Notes: a model not told the origin generated them from the sequence alone. Positions 11,598-24,081 are shown, numbered from the stretch's first letter. The stretch is DNA of 64,000 nt from Cryptomeria japonica (GCF_030272615.1 NC_081413.1:334900302-334964301); one strand, 5' to 3'. Made by a program: numbers and translations.

Positions 11598-11612
11598 ATC
11601 TCCCCCTTTGGC
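11598..11612 (-). promoter_or_regulatory. Element C polypurine tract
   Basis: Read on the - strand, GCCAAAGGGGGAGAT lies directly upstream of the 3' LTR start. It matches the tract of the copia fragment at 9100-9112. Confidence 0.85.
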
Positions 11613-11999
11613 TTTGATGGAAATACTATGAAAAATGATAAGTGTTCTAAGACTCCAAAAACTGCAAGCAATCTGATAATCTAAAATATGTACACTCAAC
11701 TAACTCCCCTTAATAATGAGCATCATTTTTCACTACTCTCTCCTAACTCTCTCCCCCTTTGACATCAATGGAAAAGAGTAGGAATCCTCCAAAACTTATG
11801 TACAACTAAATGCAATAATTTACATGAATTTAATTTTTTTTGCATAAGTGACCTTTAGGGATTTCAGGTACTCATTCCATCCTCTCAGGAAATAATCTAA
11901 AACATTTATTAGAGCACTAAACATGTATGCATGAGCTTCAATGCCTTTGAAATCAGATGGCACTGGTTTACCTAAGGCACTGACTGCATCCTACCGAGC

Positions 12000-14900
12000 T
12001 CCAAGTAAGGTGTACATCTAGGGAGTGATCGGACTCCTTAGTTCTCTCACTCTGCTTATCACTTGCTCTTTTTCTTTATTCAACCCCTTTATTTTGTCAG
12101 TGAAATCCATTATTTGGGCTTCAAGGAAACTTAGAAAAACTGAATGAGAGGTAAATGAATGACCAATACTAGCTAGTTTCCTTTCAAGATCTCTTATTTG
12201 CTTATCAATATCTGCAATAAACTTCGGAAAAAAGACACATGATTTGAATATTTTCCCGCCTACATCTAATGCATCTTCTACACTTTTCACTGTGGACTTT
12301 TAAACTTCCCTATCAGCTTTAATTATTTTCAAATAGGTTTGAAGACTCATCTCATTGAACTTATTCAAAACCTTTATATCTGTAGCTTTCTCTAATGATA
12401 CAAAATTAGATTCTACTTTATTTAACATATCGTTAAGCTTACCGAAAGGTGAGTCATTACAAATTTACTTAAGGTTAGGCAAGACTTTCTCCAAAGCTGC
12501 ATTTGCCAAAGATATCATCTATTTCTCTTCTGATGCGGACTTGAGTAGGTCCTCACTGGCCTTGATCTGCGCAAGGGTGGCTAATTTTAGTGCTTAAAGA
12601 GGGGACATGGCACTTAAGTCTACTAGACCATGAGAAAGATCATCTTTAATTGCAATCTACTTTCCTTTATGAGGAACAATGGTTGCTATCATGGTTGTTA
12701 GAGCCTTCTCTAGTTGCTCTTGACCATTCTCCTTCCCAACTTCTTCATGCTTATCCTTTTCATCATCTTTGCACCCTTTCCTGCTATACCTAACTCCTCT
12801 GCTATCATCTATGCAATGATCTCAATCTCTGGAGGATCCTGAGTAGCATAACCAGAGTTGTCCACTGCTTGATTATCAGAGGCATCAAGTGGAACTTCCT
12901 ATCCAATTGGATCTATAGATGACTGATCTTGTTGTCCATCGGGAACATCTATAGGCATATCTGGGATAGATGGAGTATCCTTAGGCTCAAAAATTGCTGC
13001 ATGTTCTTCTGGAACAGATTTTTCTTGAGAAGATTCTTTCGGATTCACATCAACTCTTTGATCAATCAAAAATTGTCTCAAAATTGCTTACGTTTGCTTT
13101 ATCACCCCATCTTTCTTCTCTGACATAAGATTATTTACCCTTCTCTTGCTTCAAAATCTATCATTGGAAAGTTTCAGTAACTGAGTGAATTCATCTCTAC
13201 AAATAATAGAAGAGAGATTTACTAGCACATATTCTTTTATTCTCTCATCCTTAAGTGAATTTATATGTCTCATTGCATCCAAAATGTCATACAAGCTCTT
13301 GGGGATCATAGATGATAATTCTATCAAGACCTTAATAAATTTATCCATATATTCTACATTTGCTTCTTCTACAACTCACTGGTCTTTATCCTCAAAATTC
13401 TCATAATATATAGAAACATTTTTCAAATTTCCATCTTTCAAAATCTCATCAATTAACTGGTACAAAGTCATAGGAAGCACAATTTCATATGGGCCTTCAA
13501 GCTTATCGGACTTAAGAGCTTGACCTATCTCAGATTTTTTGTTGTTGTTAGCTCTAGCCTTTCCAGATGGCTCTCCTTATGACTTAGCTTGCTTGGCAGG
13601 AGGAGCATCACCGGATGTAGGTTTCTAAACTACCTTTGCATAGGTGGCAGTCTTGTTTACTTCCCTCACCTCTTCATCTGACTTTGTTTCCTCTTCTTTA
13701 GCAACATATTACCTTGTATATTTCTCCTTTTTCCTCTTCTCAGCTTCACCCGTAGATACTACTAGTTTAGGCTTGGGTGGATGTACCATCTTCTGCACAC
13801 TAGAGGTAGGTGCAGATTTGCTAGGTTTGGCCATGGACTACTTGGGAGGAGTCGGTTTAGCTTGTGGCTTCACCACATCTTCCTCTTTCAGAATGTTTTT
13901 CTCTCTTTCTTTCTAGACTGATTCTCTGGTAATTCTCATTTGCTCAGCAAGTTCCTCAACCTCCTTTCTCACTTACATTTTCCTGGTCGGTCCAGTAAAC
14001 TTTTTATGCAAGTCCAAATCTTTCTCCTTAAATGTGCCAAATCTTTGCTCTTTTTGGTCCACCGATTGGCTCAATATGTGTTGAGCATATGCATCAAGCG
14101 TGTCAGCATCAACCTCATACCCCATGGGCATGATCCACACAATTCTCGGCTCAACTTCTTCCATCATACATTGGTCCCTGTCCACAAAGATCAAGTTTCT
14201 CATCAATTCACTTAGAAGTACTGAACAAAGATCACACCTTTTATCCTCCTTGAGCATCTGATATGCAGTGAATATAGAATCGTCGGAGACTGAGTTTTGC
14301 CTACTAGATTAATATACCTTGTAGCCTACCACCATTGAGGAAAATCTTACATCATGCTCAACTATGTCACTGATTGTCATCAACTGGTTCTCATATTGGG
14401 AAGCGATAATAGCTGCCACAGTGGTGTTCTATACTTTCCTCAAGCTAGGAATCTCACCAAATGCACTCAAGCATGTGACTACCTGAATGACCTTCTTTGT
14501 AATCTTATGAGGTCTTTCTAGCCATATTAATTCATCATGAACCTTGCTGAGAATGTACTGGACCCATTTCGCTTCATCAAATACCATAAAATGGATAAAC
14601 TGCCTGAAACCCTTGCCATGAAGAATCTTGTATTCCAGCCTCATATTTCCAAGGCTATCCAGCATATGCTTGTTATAGAGTGTAATCATGTCTGCATTTC
14701 CAAGTTCTTCAATATCATAGTGAATGTGTGCCCTGGTATCTTCGTTGTGAAGAACGTCGTACGAAACTGAAGAAAATGTTCCTTCCGGATCATCTTCAAC
14801 AAATTTGAAAGGATGATTTTTGAAAACAGGCCTTGCTCTATCATAAATTTCAACTAATAGAGGTGTATCAATACCGGATGCAGATGCCATGATGAATTTA

Positions 14901-15001
14901 GGGTTCAAAAAGATAGCTCGAGAATGGATAAATACCTCTTGATTCATGACCGAGTGCAAGAAATCGCTAAATGATCTCTTCAAAGTTGGTTTTGCTATCA
15001 A
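12000..15001 (-). pseudogene. Element C long ORF of unknown function (in the place of pol)
   Basis: On the - strand, downstream of the gag-like segment, a series of collinear ORFs covers about 3 kb. A possible start is the Met of MASASGIDTPLLVEIYDRAR near 14892. Following segments include FQQ-less globular sequence (KWVQYILSKVHDELIWLERP), IVWIMPMGYEVDADTLDAYA near 14130, a Lys/Glu/Pro-rich linker (13560-13960), KVLIELSSMIPKSLYDILDA near 13320, and a C-terminal coiled coil (LEAQIMDFTDKIKGLNKEKE, 12018-12290). I recognise no RT, integrase or protease motif. Several stops and shifts break it. It may be a captured host sequence or an element-specific protein; I assign no function. Confidence 0.6.
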
Positions 15002-15295
15002 ATCTCTTTCACCCTTTCTCTCTACTCTTTTCTCTTGTTTGCATTGTGAGGAATAAACTTTTGAAATGCCCTTTTAACCTTTGAAAAACTAATTCTGAGT
15101 TGTAATAAATGCTCATCTTTGAAGTCTTCCAGATAGACTATTTTTCATCATTGGATTACCAAATTGTCACAAATCTTCCGGATATCATCGGCATATTAGA
15201 TAAATATCTTATGCAACCTTCCGGAATTAGTTACAAATCTCCACAAAAGGGTTTTAAGGATCTGCATGAAAAACTCCCACTAAGGCCAAAAAGCC

Positions 15296-16530
15296 CTAGT
15301 TACCGGATGAGGTTCCATCACCGGATTCAGGTGTGGAGCCGTTCTGCATGTTTGAATCTTCTTTCTTAACCCACATCTTCTTGTGTTGATCTCTTATTTC
15401 ATCTACCTTAGCTTTTCCTTTCTCATCAGATTTGTTCTTGTTCATCGATGCATTCTTGCTTCTGCAATGCCTTGCAATATGACCTACTTTGTTACATGCA
15501 TGACAGACAACATTCCTCTGCATGGGTCTAAAGTTCACCTGATTTGGTCTCATCCTGCATTGATTAAATATATGTCCAAACATCCCACAAGCATAGCATA
15601 TTTTGTTTTGAAAGTTATTTATCACTTTTTTGCACATGTTTGACTTGTGACCATATTTGTTGCATATGAAACATTAACCGATAAAGGTAGAAACATTGTT
15701 TACATTATTCATTATTCATTATCCCATTATTCATCCTACTTTTGCATTGATTTGCCATATGACCAAATTTACCACAAGTAAAACATTTACCATTGAATTT
15801 ATAGGCATTAGGTTGTCTTACCAGAGGTTTCTTGTTCTACTAATAATTAGATTTTGACTTGCTTTGTACAGAACCGAAGGATTCTCCTTTCTCATATCCA
15901 AGTCCTCTTGTGTCTTTTCCTTGTCTCTGACTTTCCAGCATCTCATCCAACTGGGCTAAAATAGATTTGAATTTTTCTTTGTACTCATTAGCAGTAGTTA
16001 GATCATCCCTCAGAATTATGATCTGCCTTTCAAGTTATTGTCCATCATTCTTTGTTTGTGCCAACTTCAGCTGATCATTCTCATATGTCATTCTTTAGCA
16101 TTCATCAGATCTATCCTTCAAGAATTGAGTCAAACTTTCTTCATTCTTCTTCCGGTCTTCAATCTCCTTAGTTAGCTTTATCACAATAGATTAAATTTCA
16201 TTCTTAAAAACTACATTTTCCTTGGTCGACTTCTCACATTCGTCAGTCTTGTCTTGTAAGGCTTAATTGTCAACACTTTGTTCTTCTTTCTCAAACAACA
16301 TGTCCATCAACTCCTTTCTCTTTTCTCTAGAGGTTCTCAATGTATCTTTCAATGTCTCAATGAATTCTTCAGCTACACTCAAATTTCTTTTCAGAGTGCT
16401 CCTTTCCTTCATCGCTTCATCAAGATCCCCAAGTGTCATAGTAAGTTGTTTCTATAAACCGGAGTCCATTGATTCAATCTTCTGGATCTTCCTCAAGCTA
16501 TTAGGCTTCCTCGGAGAAACTAGGCTCTAA
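15296..16530 (-). pseudogene. Element C gag-like protein with four CCHC zinc knuckles
   Basis: Read on the - strand from about 16530. The N-terminal half is coiled-coil-like (MKERSTLKRNLSVAEEFIET; IIILRDDLTTANEYKEKFKS). A basic linker follows, then four nucleic-acid-binding knuckles: CFTCGKFGHMANQC (about 15790-15745), CFICNKYGHKSNMC (about 15680-15640), CYACGMFGHIFNQC (15595-15554) and CHACNKVGHIARHC (15502-15461). After them comes a Lys/Ser-rich tail ending at 15296. A Met at 16469 is one possible start. A few stops interrupt it. CCHC knuckles are typical of gag nucleocapsid domains; four in a row is more than the usual one or two in plant copia gag. Confidence 0.75.
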
Positions 16531-16535
16531 TACCA
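16523..16535 (-). promoter_or_regulatory. Element C primer binding site (tRNA-iMet type)
   Basis: On the - strand TGGTATTAGAGCC follows the 5' LTR end (16538) after two bases. It differs by one base from the plant initiator-Met PBS TGGTATCAGAGC. Confidence 0.85.
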
Positions 16536-16537
16536 AT

Positions 16538-17696
16538 TGTTGGAATCAATGAACACTAAGAGGGGGGTGAATTAGTGTTTTGTAGCTCACAAATCTATTA
16601 ATCTAATTCTTCAACCACTAGACAAAAATAACTAAAAGAGAAGTGCAAAAACAAAAACCAAATAAACATACAACCATAACACCAAGATTTTTACATGGAA
16701 ACCCGAAAAGGGAAAAAAATATTGTGGGAATGAGTAACCACAATATTATTATACTGTGGCCAGTAGTAGAACAATAGTACATAAGAGGAATGCACATGCA
16801 TTCAGGCACACTACCTAGAGCTCACTACTCAGTTACAAAAGGGATGCTACCCCAGAGGACTCACTGTCCTACAAATGAGATATAGAAGCTAATACAATGT
16901 GTGAATTGGAGTGTAACATCTACAAATGCCAGAAATCAGTTATGGTTAGGCTCAAGAATGATCCGCTACTGTTGATCTGATAAACTACTCTATATTGCTC
17001 TGCTACTAATTACCGGATCATTAAACTCTCGAGATGTGCATGTGAAACTATGCTCAATCAAACCAAAAACAATTTTGCACATATACATACATCCAAAAAT
17101 ATCACCCAACACCATCTTATATATCTGCACCACCAAAATAAATCTCCAAGTAGTCGGCTTCTCAAAATATCAAAATATGAAACATGTAGCTTCAAGTTGG
17201 CTCAAATCTTCACACAACCATATTCTGAATCCAAAACATGATTACACACTTCCCATAAGTCGGTCCAATTACCTCAAACTTACCAACAACCACCGAAATT
17301 GCCTCAAAGAATCCGGTCCACATGTTACACCACCAACAATGAGGATAACCCTGTTTTACTGCTCTACTAGATATTGAATCTTCTAACATGCTTAAGAATT
17401 GACACTGGAGGATAGGATTGCATGATAATCTACTTCTCATACTCAATCAACTTAACTCTGATCACTAAAACCAAATACACATCTCCAGAAGTGAGACATG
17501 TTTACCAAAACTGTACACTGAGCATCACCGACAAACTTATACCAAAACTTACTCAAGACATCCGGATAACCCAAACTCTGTATCGGATAAGATCAATAGC
17601 CTAAGTTACCATCAATGAAAACTCCTACTAAATATCATACACCAGACATCATCAATCTTCACCGAAGTATCACCGGAATAGTGTCTTTTGCCAACA
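16538..17696 (-). repeat. Element C 5' LTR (right)
   Basis: In the - direction it begins TGTTGGCAAAAGACACTATT at 17696 and ends ATTCCAACA at 16538, followed by the PBS. Both ends are intact TG...CA. The target duplication TGAAC follows at 17697. Confidence 0.9.
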
Positions 17697-17701
17697 TGAA
17701 C

Positions 17702-17795
17702 ATCTTTGAGGATGAGGTCCCTAAAAAATGTGGCCTCACTAGTTCATAGCTCCAGTCAAAAGCATTTCTTGATCAAAAAAAATATTTGTGCCAAA
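17702..17795 (+). repeat. 3' tail of the SINE-like repeat split by element C
   Basis: GAGGATGAGGTCCC, then ACTAGTTCATAGCTCCAGTC and GATCAAAAAAAA, match the 3' end of the intact copy at 25990-26079 with few changes. Together with the left half ending at 10436 this reconstructs the pre-insertion site. Confidence 0.7.
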
Positions 17796-18394
17796 AAATT
17801 AATAAATAATCATTTTATTAATGTTGGAATAATATTAGAATAATTAAATAATTAATAACTATTTAATAATGAGAAAAGGAGGGAAAATAGATTTTTGAAT
17901 TTGAATTAGAAGAATAATATTAGTTTAATTAAATAATTAAAATTAATTAATTAATTAAGAAGAAAGTAAAATATTGTTCGTAGGCATCAAGACACATTTT
18001 GGTGTCTATAGTAACCACACATCCTATGTCATTCTTTGCATATTCACTCACAAGAGAAACTCAATATAATGATAGACCACTCACCCAACAAATCTTAACT
18101 ACTAAAAGTGTGCTTGGTTTAATAGATTCAAGCTCACATAAATACAACGTGGTAAGATTAAATTGTGTCTATCAAAACTATTGACCTCAAATTCACTTTT
18201 TTATAATATTTTTTTACAATATTAAAAAAATTAAAAAATAATAATTAATTATTCTATATCCCCCAAACATAAATAACTAACCCAATATTACATGCAACTT
18301 TACAATTGGGCCCAAATAAATATTTAATGACTAAACACAACCTAGATGCCTCAAAAATAAATATTTATTTTGCATAGTTAAAATATTTCATTCT
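17796..18394. other. AT-rich intergenic or old LTR sequence
   Basis: AATTAATTAA-rich sequence with no ORF that I recognise. It flanks element D on the left; ATTCT at 18390-18394 is the left target duplication of element D. Confidence 0.4.
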
Positions 18395-18695
18395 TGTAGA
18401 AGATGATTTCAACCTCACAAGCCAAGAATCATCTGCAAGAAAAACACCTTTCACACAAAAGAGATCAAGCAAGAACAATATGCTCAACACAACTTGAGAA
18501 TTTGATGAATGAAACCCTAATACAATATTAAATTAGCTAGTGCCAAGTGTCACAATCATAATGAATGAGACAAATTTAGCTATTAATAGCCTAATTAAGT
18601 AAAATCAAAAAGCACCTAAGTTTAGCTTAAGTGAATAAAGTAATAATGTACCTAATTAATTAAATAATTAGATAATTTTCCAAATTACTCCAGCA
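18395..18695 (-). repeat. Element D 3' LTR (left)
   Basis: Begins TGTAGAAGATGATTTCAACC and ends TTACTCCAGCA. It pairs with the right LTR through the shared block AGAGATCAAGCAAGAAC and similar words, with deletions relative to it. Confidence 0.85.
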
Positions 18696-19739
18696 TTCCC
18701 CACCAAGATTAACTTAAGGATAAGCTAAAGAGCTAATGACGAATGCAAACAATAATGACACCTAGCAACAAGGGTTCAGTTAGGTACTCATGTACAAACC
18801 AACGCAACTCTCACAAATGGAGAAAGGGAGAAAAACCCAATGGGAGAAAGCTTCTCACAAAAAGGGAGAAAAAAGAAATGAAAAAGAGTACATGTGACCG
18901 AGCATGAAGAACTCCAAATGTCCCCTCGAGTACTAAATCAACCACATAAGTACAATCAAGATCCTCGATAGAAGAGAAAAGAGGAGACAATGTATCCCCC
19001 CATAAGAGAGAAGATCCAATGCAGAAGAAGAAGGCTCAAGGATGAGTGTTGATGAAGATCAAAGAGTGGCAAAACATGTTCCTGCCCTTAAGAGAAACAA
19101 ATCAAATGGCCAAAGAAAAAGAAACTCCATAAAAGGAGATGGAAGGAATAGTCTCATGATGTGTGTCATGGAAGACTACTAAAATGTCCACATGTTTGAA
19201 TCAAAAGATGCCAAATCAAGTGAAGAAAATCCAAACAACTATGAAGATACATGATGAACAACCTTTTTAGGCACTAAAGATGGGATGATAGGAATACGTA
19301 AGATTCCATCAAAGAGGAAGCGAAGATCTTCAATCATGTCCCCAATGTTTGGATAGTGTGATGTATCAAACAATCGTGTAATATCTAGCAAGTACTCATC
19401 AACAAAAAAAACTAGAAGAGAACTATCAACCTGTTGAATTGAACTAATCTATAAAGAAAGAGGAGGTGGAGGAGGAGGATCAACACAAATCTCAAGAACC
19501 ATGGTGGATGACTAAACCACACATAGGTACAAGAAACGAAACCTCTCCTTAGATACTTGATCCACTCTAGATGCATGAGAGTTATTAAAAGTCAATGGAA
19601 CTACATGCTCAATGGGAGAAAAATGTGAGAACTCATATAAGCAAGATGCATGATCAACGCTACCAAAACTCTCCACTATGAAGATATCAAATTAGCACAG
19701 AATCAAGTGTGAACTCAACTATCTTTCTTGTCCCACTCT

Positions 19740-21440
19740 GAAAGTTTCAATAGATGGAAAGGAGGTTGGAAGATAATGAAGGGACACAAAGAGCATTGTT
19801 CAATGTGCAACCATCAATCTCAATAGAGTCATTCCTAGTAACACTCATGTAAGTCTTATAACCCATAAAAATATGTGGAAATGTGTGATTCTCAAAAGAA
19901 GAGAACATATCATGGAATGATGTCATATGATGAGAGGATCTTGAATTGAGAAGTCACTTAGAGGACTGAAAAGTTTTGATGCAAAGAGAGCATGACCTTT
20001 CATCTTGTCTTCACATGCCATAGAATTTGACCCATAATTTACAAGTCTTGAAGTGGTAGAGGAGAATGCACTAGATGAAGGTGGTCAAATATAATTCCTC
20101 TAAAAAAGATATTTCTTCATCGATCTTATTTCCATAACAATAATGCTCATCATGTCCTATCTTGGTGCAATAAGCACACTTAGGATTGTCCTTCCTGGAT
20201 GAAGGTCTCTTAGAAGAGGAGAAATTTTTTGAATCTTGTGCATGAGACTCTAAAGCTAGTTGAGTAGACTATGAAACTCCATTCCTTTTCTTCTTCTTTT
20301 GTTTCCCTATAGATGTATAAGTTTGAGAAACCAAAGCTTGAGATTTGGAACCAGAAACTAAATCAAGTTGTGTCAACTTGGCCTATTCCCATGTCAGGTG
20401 CTCACGAAACACCTCAAATGAAGGCATACTAAAAGTGGTACGTAAATAATCCATGTTGGAATAAGATGGTGAAGAAAAGAATTAAAATGGACCTCAAAGA
20501 TTTGATAAAATCAAAAATATGGATTCTTTGGTAGTCTTCCCCTTCCCACAACCCTGTAAAGATGATTTGATGAATTTTAACTTCTCTAAAAACTCCTCTA
20601 TGGAGGGGAAGGAATTAGGTACTAATGAGGTCAAATCTGTCTCAACCTAAAGTGCAAAAACTCATTAATACCTCAAAAATATGCTCAAACTTAAGCTGCA
20701 TAGCCCTAAGAGTGTGCAAGAATCAATATGGAATTGGACACTATCTAAAGCTTGTAGGTGACTCAAACCCATAGCCTCATCCATATTATCCCTACGCTGA
20801 AGTATTTCAAACTGATGAGTCAAATTGGGCTGGGTATCATCTAAACAAGATAATAAAACCCTAGATCAAAGCAATCTAGTCATTTTGGTCTTCCAAATAT
20901 GGTATATATGGGGTGTATGTTTCTCAATAGAGGCTTATACCATTGGATTTGGTTTTTTAGATTAGACAAGACCTAGGGAAATATGACAATCTAAAAGATG
21001 ATGATATTATCCCCCTACAGCAAAAAAAACCAACCCTTTTGCACTTTTCTAACCTTAGAAATCACTAAATCAAGAAAAAACTAAATCAAAAATCATCAAG
21101 TACTTGATGTAAATTCTAGAAAAATTAACTGAGATCATGTAGAGGACTCAACCAACTTTCCAATGCCTACTTGTTTGCAAAACAATGAGTCTGGATGTGC
21201 AAGATATCACCTCGAAAGTGCAAAACTAAAGATCTAACTTTGTAGGCTTGATACAAAAAATTAGAGAAAAATATAAATAAAAGATTACCATCATTGGGTT
21301 GGCATCAAAACAATCTTTCTGATGATATCTTGTTTGCAAGATTTTGAGTCTATATGACCAAGTTATGGCCAAAAAACCACATATAGATCAAAATCAAAAA
21401 AGGGTACAAAATGGAATATTTCAAAAAAGATTCTCTACTA
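19740..21440 (-). pseudogene. Copia gag and protease remnant of element D
   Basis: On the - strand the gag remnant reads LKFIKSSLQGCGKGKTTKE and MPSFEVFREHLTW (about 20590-20400), then SKSQALVSQTYTSIGKQKKK. One zinc knuckle CAYCTKIGHDEHYC follows at about 20178-20137. Downstream, about 19960-19740, is the copia protease/pre-integrase stretch: NSRSSHHMTSFHDMFSSFEN (the usual catalytic DSGAS has become NSRSS), then DGCTLNNALCVPSLSSNLLS. Many stops and shifts are present. The changed catalytic motif means no active protease. Confidence 0.75.
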
Positions 21441-22086
21441 CCAAATTTAAAAGAAAGGGCCAAAAATAAGGGAGCCGCTAAATTTAGGAAAAAACCCAAA
21501 AAAGGACTTATTGATGTCATTTTTGCAAGTCTATGTGTAGGCTATAACGTAGGTAGGGTACTAATCATACCAAAAAGACACTACAATTTTTTTTTTGAAA
21601 AAATACATCCTCCTTTTTAATTTTTTTTATTTTTGTAGAAAAATAAAAAACTCTGGAAAACCTTTGACTTGTGTTAAATTTTTGCAGTGCCTCCCTCGAT
21701 ACAACCAAGTACAACTGTACGAACCAAAACAATTTGTATGGAATAACATGCAAAGAGAGAATTCTCACCAAAAAAATTGTCAGTCACATATTTATGTGTT
21801 TGAACAAGCTATTTTAGGGTTCTCAACCACTTTGAGCATGATGGTGAGGTCAAATTCAATCCAAAGTTCCCAAACTTTTTGTTGACCATCAAATTTTGCC
21901 TCAATTTTCATGCCCTTAGCCAAATTGACCCAAAATTCAATAGCTTAGATTCTGACGAAACAATAGTCAACCTATAGGTTTGAGGATGCTACGAACATGA
22001 TGACAATGTTTGTTTGAAAAATGTGCCTAGAAAAACTCTCAAGGTTAGATCCATCAAGAATATGGACTCTAACTTAGCATTTTTTC

Positions 22087-22097
22087 TCTAATACCAT
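22087..22097 (-). promoter_or_regulatory. Element D primer binding site
   Basis: On the - strand TGGTATTAGAG directly follows the 5' LTR end. It is one base from the tRNA-iMet type site, as in element C. Confidence 0.8.
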
Positions 22098-22457
22098 GTA
22101 AAAGTTGGTGATTTCAACCTCACAACCCAAGAATCATCTACAAGAAAAAATGTCACACAAAAGAGATCAAGCAAGAACTATATGCTCAACACAACCTGAG
22201 AATTATTTATTGATTGCACAAAAGAATATGATTACAATGAATGAATGAATCTTTATGAAATGATGAATGAAACTCTATATGCTTAATGCAAGATTAAATT
22301 AGTCAATGCCAAGTGTCACAATCTTATTGAATCAAACAAATTAAGCTATTATTAGCCTAATTAAATTTAAAAAACACCTAATTTTGGCTCAAGTGAATAA
22401 CGTAATTAAAGGACCTAAATAATTAAATAATTAGGTAACGTCCTAATTACTCCAACA
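22098..22457 (-). repeat. Element D 5' LTR (right)
   Basis: Ends are TGTAAAAG...TTACTCCAACA on +, hence TGTTGGAG...TTTTACA on -. The flanking ATTCT repeats the sequence left of the other LTR. Confidence 0.85.
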
Positions 22458-22462
22458 ATTCT

Positions 22463-23119
22463 TGTTCAAGTTGTACAACACCCTTTTCCTAACAATCTTA
22501 GAAAGGATGGAAAGAATACAAGAAGATAAATATCCTCCTCTAAAATTGATGGGGGGGATATTTATAGCTAGAGAAGCAACAGTAATGGTGGAGTTGATTG
22601 GAAGATGATTGGAGAATTGATTGGAAGATCATAGTGGATCGATTCGGAGATAAAAAAATATCAATTGAGATTCAAGGGGAGAGGAGAATTAGTTAAGAAA
22701 AGTAATGGTTTATTAAAGACTGGAGGGAACTCTAAATTAGATGAAAAAATGGAAGCAAATTTGAAAAGATGACAAGGTCACCTTTTTCAAGAACAAGTTC
22801 ACCCCTTTTGCCAAGTCATGTTACTTGAGCAACACTATAACTTCAGGGTAGGTCATGTAAGTCACCTTCTAATTGAGAATATGCAGAAGGTATTTTAGAG
22901 TGTGTGTAGACATGGAACCAATTTAGGGGTTGCACAAGATGATCAACGGGTTAAATAGGTTAGGGGGTGTGTCATCAAGCCTAAAGCTACTGAGAGAATA
23001 TGTATCAATACCTTCATGGGTTATGAGTTGAATCAAAAAATCATAATCAAACTACCATGTCAATCCATGCAATTGTTAGGAGAATGGCGTATCAACCTTG
23101 CTTTACATAATGTTACTAT
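22463..23119. other. No gene recognised
   Basis: The sequence has no ORF with a known domain. It contains TTGATTGGAAGAT words (22591-22650) and probably belongs to an older repeat into which element D inserted, since the D duplication marks its left edge. Confidence 0.4.
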
Positions 23120-24081
23120 TATAAACACCTAAAATTATCCTAACCCAATTAATTCAAAATTATAATTTATTTAAGTATTTTCCCAATATTTCCTCTATTA
23201 ACTGAATAATTTTTTTTAGTTATTTGATTAATTCAATAAAAAATTATTTTCTAAATTAAATAAATATTTATTTATTTATTTCCATCTCTTTCTTAAATTA
23301 AATAAATATTTATATTTATTTAATCTCCTTTCATCTATTAATTAAATAAATACTTTTATTTAAATAATTAATTAATTATCCTCTTCTTTCTAATCCTATC
23401 CCTCCAACTTGTTCACATGGGTCATAATCTATATATGTAGGCATGTGACAAGTGTCAAATTCCTCTTAACAATCTTTTGTCTTTTTCCTTATCTCCACAT
23501 GACAACCTATCCATCAAATCTTTCCAAGCACTTAATCTCATCCCTCCATTTTTAAATTAATCTCCTAGTCTTATTCACTTTTACCTCCCACTCAATATCA
23601 TCCCTTCATCTTTCACTACCCTACAATCATGTTGGGTCTCTTTTAAGTATGTGATTTTGTCCATTCATCATTTAAACTCTTAATTTATCTCTTGATTCTC
23701 TTTGAGATTCCTATAAAAGAGTCATATTCCCTCTCATTTGATCAATCAAGAAATCATAAGAGCACCTGCATTCTGCCAAAATTGTTCTAGAGTCATACAT
23801 CATTGCAACATATTTGCATCATAGCTTACATCATCAAGCAACCACTCTCCATTCTTTCATGACCTCTTGTGCAAAGTGTTTCATAGCTAAGATCAACCAT
23901 CACCAATACAAGATATTGAAAGATAGGACAACAATGGAGACAAGCATATTGTGTAGGTGAGGTTATATTTGGATGTTATTTGAATGCATAATAGTTCTCT
24001 ATTTATTATTTGTTGAATTAGTTTGTAGATCTAGGGTTAGTTTTTGGATCATTTAAGGTTTACAAATAGGTTTAAATTGTT
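23120..24081 (+). repeat. LTR related to element A (solo or truncated)
   Basis: Starts TATAAACACCTAAAATTATC, a diverged version of the TGTAGACACC start of the element A LTR. It has the same AAATAAAT-rich first part, a 'gacaagtgtcaaattcc' block like 'gacacatgtcattc' in A, a TATA box CTATAAAAGA at 23711, and a GGGTTAG-containing end. It is cut by a copia-type LTR at 24082. No internal element sequence is attached. Confidence 0.6.

Larger units (their letters stand above)
10437..17696 (-). mobile_element. Element C: complete non-autonomous copia-like LTR element
   Basis: LTRs of 1161 and 1159 bp (10437-11597 and 16538-17696) flank a 4.9 kb internal region transcribed on the - strand. The 5-bp target duplication TGAAC (10432-10436 and 17697-17701) is exact. 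A PBS like tRNA-iMet (TGGTATTAGAGCC) lies inside the right LTR and a polypurine tract inside the left LTR. The interior holds a gag-like segment with zinc knuckles and a long unknown ORF. I see no protease, integrase, RT or RNase H. In the stretch I compared by eye roughly nine of ten LTR bases match, so the insertion is not recent. Confidence 0.85.
18395..22457 (-). mobile_element. Element D: decayed Ty1/copia element with both LTRs
   Basis: LTRs at 18395-18695 (301 bp) and 22098-22457 (360 bp) flank 3.4 kb. The target duplication ATTCT is exact (18390-18394; 22458-22462). A PBS TGGTATTAGAG lies inside the right LTR and a purine-rich tract (GGTGGGGAA on -) next to the left LTR, so it reads on the - strand. 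Remnants of gag and protease/pre-integrase are visible. RT and integrase are not, and the interior is short for a full copia element, so it has lost most of pol or was non-autonomous. Confidence 0.85.
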
